From contig NZ_CP085242.1 of NCBI RefSeq assembly GCF_044810985.1, forward strand, positions 992,001-1,056,000: a stretch of DNA of 64,000 nt, in the 5' to 3' direction. The notes below the pieces were generated by a model that was not told the origin of the DNA, did not search any database, and worked only from the letters and a program-made list of their open reading frames with translations. This document shows positions 18,509-26,810 of the stretch, piece by piece. Position numbers and translations under genes: made by a program. Within the stretch, counting starts at the first letter, position 1. Each line of letters starts with the position of its first letter. The stretch is from Marinospirillum sp031581385. Lineage in GTDB: Bacteria; Pseudomonadota; Gammaproteobacteria; Pseudomonadales; Halomonadaceae.

Positions 18509-20656
18509 TTAGGCGTAAAAACGCTCACCCTTGGCAGCCATATCACGCAGCTTGTCAGTCGCCCCATAAAGTGGGCCCAGTTCCGCCAGGGAATCAGCCA
18601 GATCCACAAAGGCTTTCACGCCCATGGCATCGATATAACGCAAGGCACCACCACGGAAAGGAGGGAAGCCGATGCCGTAAATCAGCGCCATATCCGCTTC
18701 AGCTGGAGTTTCCACAATACCGTCTTCCAGGCAGCGAACCGTTTCCAGGCACAGAGGAACCATCATGCGAGCAATAATATCGTCATCACTCAGTTCACGT
18801 GTTTCCTTGATCTGGGGCTTGATCAGGTCATAAGTGGAATCATCCACGACTTTCTTGGGCTTGCCTTTGCGGTCTTCTTCATAGCGATAGAAGCCGGTGT
18901 CGTTTTTCTGACCCAGACGTCCCTGCTCATTCATGACGTTCAAGATGGTTTTATCATCCCGCTTCATGCGCTCAGGGAAACCCTCGGCCATGACTTCATT
19001 GGCGTGCAGGGCGGTATCCAGACCCACCACATCCAAAAGATAAGCAGGGCCCATGGGCCAACCGAATTTCTCCATCACCTTGTCGACCTTCTGGAAGTCG
19101 GCTCCCTGTTCCAGCAGACCGATAAAGCCACCAAAGTAGGGGAAAAGCACACGATTCACCAGAAAGCCGGGGCAGTCATTGACGACAATCGGGGTTTTGC
19201 CCATCTGCTTGGCGTAGGCCACGGTTGCAGCAATGGCCGTTTCGGAGGACTTCTCGCCGCGAATGACTTCCACCAGTGGCATACGGTGTACCGGGTTGAA
19301 AAAGTGCATGCCACAGAAATTCTCGGGACGCTTGAGGTTCTGAGCCAGACTGGTAATCGAGATGGTCGAGGTGTTGGAAGTGATAATGGCATTTTCAGCC
19401 ACCTGGTCTTCCAGTTCCGCCAGCACTGCCGACTTGACCTTGGGGTTCTCCACAACGGCTTCAACCGTCAGGTCGACATCCGCAAAGTCACCGTAGGACA
19501 GAGTCGGACGAATGCGGCTCAGAGCTTCACCCATCTGCTCTGCAGTCATTTTCTTACGCTCAACCTGCTTGGAGAAAAGCTTGTTGGCTTCTTTGAGGCC
19601 CAGAAGCAGGGCATCTTCGGCAATATCCTTCATCATGATCGGCGTGCCTTTGGAAGCCGACTGATAGGCCACACCACCGCCCATGATGCCAGCCCCCAGA
19701 ACGGCGGCCTTTTTGGTGGGGTTGACCTGTTTTTCATAAGCCGAAGCTTTTTTCTTGACCAGTTGATCATTCAGGAACAGACCCACCAGATTGAAGCAAA
19801 CATCGGTTTTGGCCATCTTGGCGAAGGTTTTGGCTTCCACTTCCTGGGCTTTTTCGCGCCCGGCGGTTGCCCCCTTCTGAATGGCCTTGATGGCTTCAAC
19901 CGGAGCCGGGTAGTGAGGGCCAGCCTTGCCAGCCACAAAGCCCTTGGCGGTTTCAAAAACCATCATGGCTTCAATCGAGTTCAATTGCAGCGGCGCTTTT
20001 TTCACTTCACGACGTGCCTGCCAATCCAGGTTGCCCGCCTGGGCTTCAGCCAGGATATCCAGAGCGGTTTCACGCAGCTTGTCCTGAGGAACCACCGCAT
20101 CCACGGCCCCCATTTTCAAAGCCGCATCGGCTTTGTTTTCCGTGCCGCCAGCAATCCATTCGATGGCATTGTCCGCACCGATCAGGCGGGGCAGGCGCAC
20201 ACAGCCACCCCAGCCGGGAATAATACCCAATTTGGTTTCCGGCAGGCCGATTTTGGCTTTTTCGGACATCACCCGAAAATCGGTGGTCAAGACCATCTCA
20301 CAACCACCACCCAGTGCCAGGCCGTTAATGGCCGTCACGGTTGGAAAAGGCAGGTCTTCAATGGAGTTGAAAAGGGCATGAACCTTTTGGTTCATTTCAA
20401 CCAGGTAATCTTCGGTTTCACCGAAAACACCATGAAATTCTGTAATATCAGCGCCAACAATAAAGGCTTCCTTGGCACTGCTGAGCAGCAGGCCCTTAAT
20501 GTCCTTTTGCGACTGGATCGCGGCAACAGCTTCACCCAATTCCAGTATGGCTGCGGTACTAAGTTTGTTGACCGACTCACCTTGTAAATCAAAGGTCAGT
20601 TCGGCATTTCCGTCACTGAGGGCTTGCACCTTGAGGGCATTGCCTTGGTAAATCAT
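18509..20656 (-). CDS. fadB: Fatty-acid oxidation complex alpha subunit FadB
   Basis: A 715-aa bifunctional enzyme with enoyl-CoA hydratase/isomerase activity in the N-terminal third (crotonase fold; GLALGGGCEMVL at about 112-123 and PETKLGIIPGWGG) and L-3-hydroxyacyl-CoA dehydrogenase in the rest. The NAD-binding start is AAVLGAGIMGGGVA at about 317-330, and the catalytic His is in FFNPVHRMPLVEVI. It forms an alpha2-beta2 complex with FadA. A PsrA-like palindrome lies 61 bp upstream of the ATG. Confidence 0.97.
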   Translation of the reverse strand: MIYQGNALKVQALSDGNAELTFDLQGESVNKLSTAAILELGEAVAAIQSQKDIKGLLLSSAKEAFIVGADITEFHGVFGETEDYLVEMNQKVHALFNSIEDLPFPTVTAINGLALGGGCEMVLTTDFRVMSEKAKIGLPETKLGIIPGWGGCVRLPRLIGADNAIEWIAGGTENKADAALKMGAVDAVVPQDKLRETALDILAEAQAGNLDWQARREVKKAPLQLNSIEAMMVFETAKGFVAGKAGPHYPAPVEAIKAIQKGATAGREKAQEVEAKTFAKMAKTDVCFNLVGLFLNDQLVKKKASAYEKQVNPTKKAAVLGAGIMGGGVAYQSASKGTPIMMKDIAEDALLLGLKEANKLFSKQVERKKMTAEQMGEALSRIRPTLSYGDFADVDLTVEAVVENPKVKSAVLAELEDQVAENAIITSNTSTISITSLAQNLKRPENFCGMHFFNPVHRMPLVEVIRGEKSSETAIAATVAYAKQMGKTPIVVNDCPGFLVNRVLFPYFGGFIGLLEQGADFQKVDKVMEKFGWPMGPAYLLDVVGLDTALHANEVMAEGFPERMKRDDKTILNVMNEQGRLGQKNDTGFYRYEEDRKGKPKKVVDDSTYDLIKPQIKETRELSDDDIIARMMVPLCLETVRCLEDGIVETPAEADMALIYGIGFPPFRGGALRYIDAMGVKAFVDLADSLAELGPLYGATDKLRDMAAKGERFYA

Positions 20657-20716
20657 CGTGTGATCTCCAGCTTTTTGTTGTAAGGAAAAGACTGATTGAA
20701 AACTTCAAACAAACTT

Positions 20717-20734
20717 TTCATACAGTCGTTTGAA
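20717..20734. promoter_or_regulatory. PsrA-like operator upstream of fadBA
   Basis: TTCATACAGTCGTTTGAA has 7-bp arms around AGTC with one mismatch. A further half-site TTCAAAC lies at 20704-20710. The form TTCAAAC-N4-GTTTGAA resembles the PsrA (TetR family) site that represses beta-oxidation genes in many gammaproteobacteria. No psrA gene is in the window. Confidence 0.6.
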
Positions 20735-20817
20735 CTTTTACTAAGAGTCGTGCATCTGAACGATCTTGTCAAGCCATCGCCAACGAATTCCTTACCAGAA
20801 GCAGGTATAAAACGCGA

Positions 20818-21147
20818 TTAGGGCAAGGGCTCCAGAGCCTTGATCCTGAGCCAGCGCCCTTTGTCGGGAGAGGCCTGGAAAAGCCCGGTCACCCTGACTT
20901 GCTGGTCAAGATAAGTTTTTGCCCTGTGATCCGGCTTGAGTCCAATACGATTCATGTCAGAGTCTTCCAGCCAGTAGTGTTCCGGTTCCTCCAGGCCTCT
21001 GACCTGCCCTTCCACTACAAGATTCCGACCGGAATAGGCGGTGGAATGTTCAACCAGAAAACTCAAGGACACCTCATCGGCTGCACCTGAACAGCCCAGC
21101 AGCAAGACCACGGAGATAACAAGAATCCAGGATTTTACAAACGGCAT
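20818..21147 (-). CDS. Small putative lipoprotein
   Basis: A 109-aa protein starting MPFVKSWILVISVVLLLGCSGA, a signal peptide with a lipobox (LLGC), so probably lipid-anchored at the cell envelope. The mature part has a strand pattern like a small OB-fold (LVVEGQVRGLEEPEHYWL... QVRVTGLF). The ATG at 21147 is preferred because it gives a clean lipoprotein signal and has GAGG upstream; the longer frame to 21204 would run into the neighbouring LysR gene. No named family recognised. Confidence 0.7.
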   Translation of the reverse strand: MPFVKSWILVISVVLLLGCSGAADEVSLSFLVEHSTAYSGRNLVVEGQVRGLEEPEHYWLEDSDMNRIGLKPDHRAKTYLDQQVRVTGLFQASPDKGRWLRIKALEPLP

Positions 21148-21164
21148 CAGAAACCTCGCAGGGG

Positions 21165-22070
21165 TTAAAAGGTTGCGGTACTGGGCAGGTGTTCCACCAG
21201 CCAATCAATCAACACCCGTACGGCAGGTACCAGGCCCTGGCGATTGGGGTAAACCAGGTGCAGGTGGCTGACCGGTAGCTGCCAGTTGGGTAAAACCTGT
21301 ACCAGCCGACCGCTGCTCAAGTCTTCACGGCAGAGTCCCACCGGCAGGGCGGCAACCCCCTGTTGCTGAGCTGCCGCTTCACGCAGCATCCAAAGATCAT
21401 CACAAATCAAGCGTGGCTGGTGATTCCAGCTGATCTTTTCCCCACTGACGGCAGAAGTCAGGTCATAGACATAGCGACCACTGGAATAGTGCATGGACAG
21501 GGTTGTCCAGGTCGCCAGGTCATGAGGATGGGAAGGTGTGCCTTTCTCCCTCACATAATCCGGGTGAGCAAACAAACCCTGCAGTGAGGGCGTCAAGGGT
21601 CGCACAATAAGAGATGAGTCCTCCAGAGTCGCGCGCACCCGCAGGGCCAGATCCACCTGGGCATCCAGCAGGTTAATGGGCTGGTTGGTCACCAGCAGAT
21701 CAACCCTGACCTCGGGATAGGCTTTCATGAAGGCCGGAATCAATTGCGTCAGCATATTTTGGCTGATGGCATAGGGGCAACTGAGGCGCACACGGCCTCG
21801 GGGCCTTTCCTGAACAAACTGGGTGACTTGTTCCGCTGCCTCGGCGGCATTCAACACGGCCTGGCAATGCACCAGAAACTCCCGCCCAATTTCAGTGAGC
21901 ACCAACTTACGCATGGTTCTTTGCAACAGACGCACACCTTGTGCTTTTTCCAGATCGGTGATGCGGCGGCTAAGAGTGGATTTGGGAATACCCAGAATAC
22001 GGGCTGCCTGGCTGAAACTGCCGTGCTCTATGACCTGGGCAAACAAGACAAGGTTGGTGATATCTTTCAT
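21165..22070 (-). CDS. LysR-family transcriptional regulator
   Basis: A 301-aa LTTR. The winged helix-turn-helix occupies about 3-62 (FSQAARILGIPKSTLSRRITDLEKAQGVRLLQRT), followed by the effector domain with RVRLSCPYAISQNML near 93-108. It belongs to the common LysR branch that controls a divergent neighbour, here azoR, 104 bp away. A perfect 14-bp palindrome sits just before its start. The inducer is unknown; quinone or aromatic electrophiles would fit azoR. Confidence 0.92.
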   Translation of the reverse strand: MKDITNLVLFAQVIEHGSFSQAARILGIPKSTLSRRITDLEKAQGVRLLQRTMRKLVLTEIGREFLVHCQAVLNAAEAAEQVTQFVQERPRGRVRLSCPYAISQNMLTQLIPAFMKAYPEVRVDLLVTNQPINLLDAQVDLALRVRATLEDSSLIVRPLTPSLQGLFAHPDYVREKGTPSHPHDLATWTTLSMHYSSGRYVYDLTSAVSGEKISWNHQPRLICDDLWMLREAAAQQQGVAALPVGLCREDLSSGRLVQVLPNWQLPVSHLHLVYPNRQGLVPAVRVLIDWLVEHLPSTATF

Positions 22071-22075
22071 TATTA

Positions 22076-22089
22076 TTCCATATATGGAA
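22076..22089. promoter_or_regulatory. Perfect palindrome in the lysR-azoR divergent region
   Basis: TTCCATATATGGAA is a perfect 14-bp palindrome whose edge is 5 bp from the LysR start codon and 85 bp from azoR. It is a likely binding site, plausibly for autorepression by the LysR protein. It is more compact than a typical LTTR T-N11-A box. Confidence 0.5.
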
Positions 22090-22174
22090 CAGTTAATTTC
22101 ATTTTAACCCACTAGTGGCCTGACAAATAGCCGAGTATTCTAGTCAACATTAACTCATTGCAAGAGGTTCACCC

Positions 22175-22795
22175 ATGAATATTCTACACCTGGATTCAGG
22201 TCTGTTTACTGAACAATCCGTCAGCCGCCAGCTTTCCACTCGCATCATCAAACAACTGCAGCAGCAATACCCGGATGCCCAGCTGGTGCATCGGGATCTG
22301 GTTGCTCAGCCCATCAACCATCTGGATGCTGAAATTCTTATGGCCGGGAATACTGAAAAGGATCAGCGCAGCGAGCGCCAGCACAGTGAACTGGCCGTAA
22401 CAGAAACCTTGCTGGCAGAGGTTTTTGCTGCTGATCTACTCGTCATCGGCGCGCCCTTTTACAACTTCAGCATTCCCACGCAATTGAAAGCCTGGGTAGA
22501 CCGGATCGCTCAAGCGGGTCGCACCTTCCGTTACACCGAAAACGGCCCCGAGGGTCTGCTGCAAGGCAAACGGGCGATTATTGCCTCCGCTCGCGGCGGG
22601 GTTTACAGCGAAGGACCTGCAACCGGCATGGATCATCAGGAAAGTTACCTGAAAACCCTCCTGGGTTTTATCGGCATCAGTGATGTCACCATCGTTCGCG
22701 CCGAGGGCCTCAACATGGGCGACAGCCTGCGTGCCGAGGCTCTGACAGCTGCAAGCAGGGAAATTGATGGTCTGGCTGTTGCTGCTGAAGCCTGA
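22175..22795 (+). CDS. azoR: FMN-dependent NADH:quinone oxidoreductase / azoreductase AzoR
   Basis: A 206-aa flavodoxin-like enzyme that reduces quinones and azo compounds by two-electron transfer. FMN-binding segments are visible as SGLFTEQSVSRQLS (about 8-21) and GAPFYNFSIPTQLKAWVDRI (about 91-110), the hallmark of the AzoR/AcpD family. It is divergent from a LysR gene, a common regulator pairing. It converges with the cobW gene with no spacer. Confidence 0.94.
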   Translation: MNILHLDSGLFTEQSVSRQLSTRIIKQLQQQYPDAQLVHRDLVAQPINHLDAEILMAGNTEKDQRSERQHSELAVTETLLAEVFAADLLVIGAPFYNFSIPTQLKAWVDRIAQAGRTFRYTENGPEGLLQGKRAIIASARGGVYSEGPATGMDHQESYLKTLLGFIGISDVTIVRAEGLNMGDSLRAEALTAASREIDGLAVAAEA

Positions 22796-23836
22796 TCAAT
22801 CAAAAAGGGTTGCTGGTTCAGGCTTGTAAGTCAGGGCCAGCAACTCTTTCTCCAAAGCAGCGGCCTTCACGGGCTGACTGCTGATGACTTCCAGCCGGGA
22901 GTCGCGTCGATAGGCCACCGGCTGGACCACCAGCTCCGAGCCCACCTTGTTGAAGCTGTGCCATTCCCTGCTGCCCACCCGAAAGACTCCTTTCAGGCGC
23001 AGAACATCTTTTTGCTGATCCACCCACTGGTAAAGTCGGTCTTCATCAAAGGCTGTATCGCGATGAAAGATCCAGCCCACTGAATGAGCCCCCTGCCCGT
23101 CTCCTGTTTTACAAACAGGCCTGCCGGGTTCGGGCAAGGCCAGAAACTCCAGTCCCTGCTGAGGTTTCAACAAAGAGGGTTTGCTGGCTAGCTGATGCTC
23201 CTGGCCGGGCTTGATTGACTGCCCCTGATAAATCAGCGTTTCTGCTGGCTGCAATACGGATTGCGGCAGCTGGCCCTGCTCACAGGTCAAAAGTGCCAGT
23301 TTGGGAGGGAAAAAACCACTGGCCTGATCCAGAGCCCGCTGGGTTTGCTCCGGGGTGGCCAGATCCGTTTTGTTAAAGACCAGAACATCAGCCAGGGAAA
23401 TTTGATCCTGGAAGGTGTCATTGGCCAGCACACGGGGATCTTCCAGTTGCCGTGGGTCTACCAGGGTAATCAAGGGATGCAGCTCGACAAACTCGGCAAA
23501 CTGCTCGCCGGTCAAGACATCAATAATACCGGCCGGATGCCCCAGGCCAGTGGGTTCAATCAATAGCCGATCCGGTTTGTATTTCTGCAGCAGGTTAACC
23601 AGAGTCACCGAAAGCGTTAAGCCCAGAGCACAACAAATACAGCCGCCGGGAATCTCTTTGACGCGAATATCATCTCCGGTTTCCAGCAGACTGCCATCGA
23701 CGCCAATTTGCCCGAATTCATTGACCACCAGCGCCCAACGCTCACCTTCCGGCTTGTGGGCCAGCAAGTGATTGATGGCTGTGGTTTTACCCACACCCAA
23801 AAAACCGGTAATCAGGTGTACGGGGGTTTTGCTCAT
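22796..23836 (-). CDS. CobW/COG0523-family GTPase (putative metallochaperone)
   Basis: A 346-aa protein. The P-loop is GFLGVGKTTA (about 9-18), the CxCC metal motif is GGCICCALG (about 64-72), and a GTP-specificity motif NKTD is present; the CobW C-terminal domain follows. Family members (YjiA, YeiR, ZagA) insert or chaperone zinc and other metals. The ATG at 23836 overlaps the stop of the alkyltransferase gene as ATGA, so the two are translationally coupled. No Zur-like site was identified. The metal is not determined. Confidence 0.9.
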   Translation of the reverse strand: MSKTPVHLITGFLGVGKTTAINHLLAHKPEGERWALVVNEFGQIGVDGSLLETGDDIRVKEIPGGCICCALGLTLSVTLVNLLQKYKPDRLLIEPTGLGHPAGIIDVLTGEQFAEFVELHPLITLVDPRQLEDPRVLANDTFQDQISLADVLVFNKTDLATPEQTQRALDQASGFFPPKLALLTCEQGQLPQSVLQPAETLIYQGQSIKPGQEHQLASKPSLLKPQQGLEFLALPEPGRPVCKTGDGQGAHSVGWIFHRDTAFDEDRLYQWVDQQKDVLRLKGVFRVGSREWHSFNKVGSELVVQPVAYRRDSRLEVISSQPVKAAALEKELLALTYKPEPATLFD

Positions 23837-24375
23837 AGCGCTCCTTCTTTGTGCAGCAGTCTGCGTTTGAGATCCAGCCCCAGAGCATAGCCGCCCAGTT
23901 GACCACTTTTGCGCAGAACCCGGTGACAGGGAATCAACAGGGGCACCGGATTGGCACCACAAGCCGAGGCAACAGCCCGGACTGCACGGGGACGGCCCAC
24001 ATGCTTTGCAAGCTCACTGTAACTGAGTGTCCGACCACTGGGGATCTGTAATAACTGTTCCCAGACCATCTTCTGGAAAGCACTACCCTGCAAATCCAGC
24101 GGCAGAGCCCGGATCAGCTCAGGATTCACCAAGGCTTCGCTGATCTTCTGTGACCAGAGGGTGCGTTGACCTGGAGTCAGCTGTTGTATACCGGCAGGCT
24201 TGAAGTGCTCCTCCAGCAATTGCTGAAAGGCCTCATCGCTCATCACCGGCTGTAGGGCAGCCAAACCCCGGGGAGTCACCAGAAAAACAGCATTGCCCCA
24301 CCCGGTTTGAAATTCACCCCACTGCGGAGGTTTTTCGCCGGGAACGAGTGAGGCAAGAATAGGCTTCAGGTTCAT
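23833..24375 (-). CDS. ogt: Methylated-DNA--protein-cysteine methyltransferase
   Basis: A 180-aa suicide DNA repair protein that removes O6-alkyl groups from guanine. The active-site motif PCHRVLRKSGQLGGYALGL is at about 149-167, with the acceptor Cys in PCHR, preceded by the helix-turn-helix region LSYSELAKHVGRPRAVRAVA. The N-terminal 80 residues are Ada/Ogt-like but unusual. The overlap with the cobW gene is notable because alkyltransferases in this family bind zinc. Ogt versus Ada C-terminal domain is not resolved. Confidence 0.9.
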   Translation of the reverse strand: MNLKPILASLVPGEKPPQWGEFQTGWGNAVFLVTPRGLAALQPVMSDEAFQQLLEEHFKPAGIQQLTPGQRTLWSQKISEALVNPELIRALPLDLQGSAFQKMVWEQLLQIPSGRTLSYSELAKHVGRPRAVRAVASACGANPVPLLIPCHRVLRKSGQLGGYALGLDLKRRLLHKEGAL

Positions 24376-24438
24376 GAGACACCTTGACTGGGAAAGTCAC
24401 TGTTAAGGCTTTGGATGATCATAACGGGTTTTTGGATA

Positions 24439-24463
24439 AAAAAAAGCCCCGCATTTGCGGGGC
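24439..24463 (-). terminator. Terminator of mmsA
   Basis: A perfect 8-bp stem (GCCCCGCA, loop TT, TGCGGGGC at 24446-24463) is followed on the minus strand by an A/T tract read as a T run. It sits 23 bp after the mmsA stop. Confidence 0.9.
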
Positions 24464-24485
24464 CAAGAGCAGAGAGCTTTTCAGT

Positions 24486-25985
24486 TTACTTCATGGAAAT
24501 GGTGGTATTGACCCCGGCAGAAATACTGTCCGGCTCATACCAGCGCTCAGTGACTGTTTTGCTGTGAGTCCAGAACTTGACCGCTTCCTTGCCATTGGGA
24601 CCCAGAGGACCCAGACGCGAACCGCGTGAACCGGTAAAGCTGAAGTAGGCCACAGGCACAGGAATCGGCATATTGATCCCCACCTGGCCGACATCAATTT
24701 CATTCTGGAACTTATGCGCCGCCCAACCGGAAGCAGTAAAGATGGAGGTGCCATTACCATTCGGGTTGGCATTGATAAATTCAATGGCTTCATCCAGGGT
24801 TTCCGCTTCCACCACACAAAGCACCGGTCCGAAAATCTCTTCCTTGTAGATATCCATATCCTTGGTCACACCGGTAAAGACGGTGGCTCCCACGAAGTTG
24901 CCTTTTTCGTAGCCTTCAACCACACATTCACGACCATCCAGTGCCAGGGTTGCACCCTGTTCCACACCCGAGTCAATCATGCGAATAATACGGTCTCTGG
25001 CGGAACTGGAAACCACAGGGCAGATATCCGCTTTAACATTGGTTCCTGGTCCCACCACCATTTTTTTGGAACGCTCCACAATTTCATCGGCCCACTGGCG
25101 TGCTTCACCCACCAGAACCACAACCGGGTTAGCCATGCAACGCTGACCGGCGGCACCAAAAGCCGACCCCAGCAGGGCATCAATCGCCTGGTTCTTGTTG
25201 GAATCAGGCAGAATCACACAGTGGTTCTTGGCACCCATCATGCACTGGGCCCGCTTACCGGCTTTGCTGGCATGTTCGTAGATCTGCTCACCGACATTGC
25301 TGGAACCGATAAAGGAAACCGCCTTGATGTGCTCATGTTGGCAAAGACGGGTTGCCACTTCCGGGCCACCGTGCACCACATTCAAAACACCGGGTGGCAG
25401 ACCGGCTTCATGAGCCAGCTCAACCAGACGCAGAGTGGACGTAGGGTCCTGCTCGGAAGGCTTGAGAACAAAGGTATTACCCGTGGCAATGGCAATGGGA
25501 AACATAAAGCAGGGCAGCATGACCGGAAAGTTGAAAGCAGTGATACCGGCACCCACGCCTAGAGGCTGTTTCAGGGTATAAACATTGACGCCGGTTGCAA
25601 CATTTTCCGCCATTTCACTGAGTTGCAGAGTGGGGATGGAGCAGGCATGTTCAACCACTTCCAGGCCACGACCCACTTCACCTTCGGCATCCGGCAGGGT
25701 TTTACCATGCTCTTCGGTAATCAGGGCAGCCAGGTCTTTGGCATTCTCGCGCAGCAATTGCTGGAACTTGAGCATGATGCGCATGCGCGCTGCCAGAGAG
25801 GTGTTGCGCCAGCTCTTGTAGGCTTCATTGGCATTGTTGATGGCGGCATCGACTTCATCCAGGGTACAGAAAGGAACCTTGGCCACCACTTCCTGGGTGG
25901 CGGGATTTAAAACTTCACGCCAGTCAGTTGATTGGGAAGTGACCTTCTCGCCACCAATGATCATGGGGATTTCGCGCACAGACAT
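24486..25985 (-). CDS. mmsA: Methylmalonate-semialdehyde dehydrogenase (CoA-acylating)
   Basis: A 499-aa aldehyde dehydrogenase of valine, thymine and inositol catabolism that makes propionyl-CoA or acetyl-CoA from (methyl)malonate semialdehyde. The MMSDH signature around the catalytic Cys is GAAGQRCMA (about 280-288), and MGAKNHCVILPD is also typical of this branch. Generic ALDHs have a catalytic Glu before the Cys that MMSDHs lack. A single-gene unit by its terminator. Two palindromes lie upstream (26081-26110). Confidence 0.94.
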   Translation of the reverse strand: MSVREIPMIIGGEKVTSQSTDWREVLNPATQEVVAKVPFCTLDEVDAAINNANEAYKSWRNTSLAARMRIMLKFQQLLRENAKDLAALITEEHGKTLPDAEGEVGRGLEVVEHACSIPTLQLSEMAENVATGVNVYTLKQPLGVGAGITAFNFPVMLPCFMFPIAIATGNTFVLKPSEQDPTSTLRLVELAHEAGLPPGVLNVVHGGPEVATRLCQHEHIKAVSFIGSSNVGEQIYEHASKAGKRAQCMMGAKNHCVILPDSNKNQAIDALLGSAFGAAGQRCMANPVVVLVGEARQWADEIVERSKKMVVGPGTNVKADICPVVSSSARDRIIRMIDSGVEQGATLALDGRECVVEGYEKGNFVGATVFTGVTKDMDIYKEEIFGPVLCVVEAETLDEAIEFINANPNGNGTSIFTASGWAAHKFQNEIDVGQVGINMPIPVPVAYFSFTGSRGSRLGPLGPNGKEAVKFWTHSKTVTERWYEPDSISAGVNTTISMK

Positions 25986-26080
25986 GGCTTACCTCTTTTT
26001 GCTGATTGTTTTTGTGGTTATAGGTTTAAGTAACCGTGCTTGCATCTTAGACCCCAGCAAGAATGCCTGACAAGCAACTT

Positions 26081-26110
26081 GAGTGCAAAGCACTCTTGCA
26101 TATTTGCAAG
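26081..26110. promoter_or_regulatory. Two adjacent palindromes upstream of mmsA
   Basis: GAGTGCAAAGCACTC (26081-26095) and CTTGCATATTTGCAAG (26095-26110) abut, about 96-125 bp before the mmsA start. Both are near-perfect inverted repeats in a short AT-rich region and could be operators. No regulator is identified. Confidence 0.4.
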
Positions 26111-26124
26111 GGCTAAAAAGTCCA

Positions 26125-26150
26125 CAAAAAAAGGGGCCTTGCGGCCCCTT
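26125..26150 (-). terminator. Terminator of the LPP20-type lipoprotein gene
   Basis: AAGGGGCC / GGCCCCTT with a TTGC loop (26131-26150), followed on the minus strand by a T run. Confidence 0.88.
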
Positions 26151-26174
26151 CCTGCTGCAATTCTGCCAGCTGAT

Positions 26175-26741
26175 TTATTCTGTTGCTTCATTCAGGCGAT
26201 TCAAGGCTTTCTGGCTCATGAACTGTTCACGCATTTCTGCGGTTGTGAAGGCCTCTTCTTCTGCACCGGCGGCTTCAGCAACGGATTGCAGCATTTGGGT
26301 CACGCTTTCCTGGCCAACAGCCACCATGGAACAGAACTGACGCTGACCTTCAATGGTCACGTATTCGGCGCGTACACGACGGCTGCCAACCATTTCCTGA
26401 TCAACGATCTGACGGGTCACTTCTTCAAAGTTGCCCCCGGTGGACAGACCGTCTTCTTCGGTGTCGATGGTACGCTGATAGTTTTCAGTTAGTGACTGCA
26501 CCTGAGCGCCCATGGTGGTCGCCAGTTGCTGACGAGCGGCCAGGTCGGCACGACTGCTGTCCGAGTTGATGCGCCCGGAAGCCGGCACACAACTGGTTGC
26601 TGCCAGACCATCCTGAACTTCAGGAGTAAAGATCCAGCTGGGAATTGAGGACTCCTCGGGTTGCTGTTCAGGTGTGCCAGCACAACCCACCAGGGCAATG
26701 GAAACGGCAATAGCAGAGACTGCAAAGATATTTTTTTTCAT
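26175..26741 (-). CDS. LPP20-like outer-membrane lipoprotein
   Basis: A 188-aa protein with a lipoprotein signal (MKKNIFAVSAIAVSIALVGC, acceptor Cys20). The mature part resembles the LPP20/FlgP-type fold: conserved PSWIFTPE, the repeated-looking RADLAARQQL and a long helical stretch to about 150. Such proteins sit at the outer membrane, some near the flagellum. It follows the lytic transglycosylase gene by 69 bp on the same strand and may be cotranscribed. Exact role unknown. Confidence 0.75.
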   Translation of the reverse strand: MKKNIFAVSAIAVSIALVGCAGTPEQQPEESSIPSWIFTPEVQDGLAATSCVPASGRINSDSSRADLAARQQLATTMGAQVQSLTENYQRTIDTEEDGLSTGGNFEEVTRQIVDQEMVGSRRVRAEYVTIEGQRQFCSMVAVGQESVTQMLQSVAEAAGAEEEAFTTAEMREQFMSQKALNRLNEATE

Positions 26742-26810
26742 GGTTCTTAGTCTTCCTTTTTTGAATGATCTCGTCTTTTGACGAGGGAGTGCTTGTTTTG
26801 AAAAACCCGC

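Noticed and set aside
19004..20587. 527-codon plus-strand frame opposite fadB
   Set aside because: Antisense to a textbook FadB; His/Gly/Gln-rich composition typical of a shadow frame.
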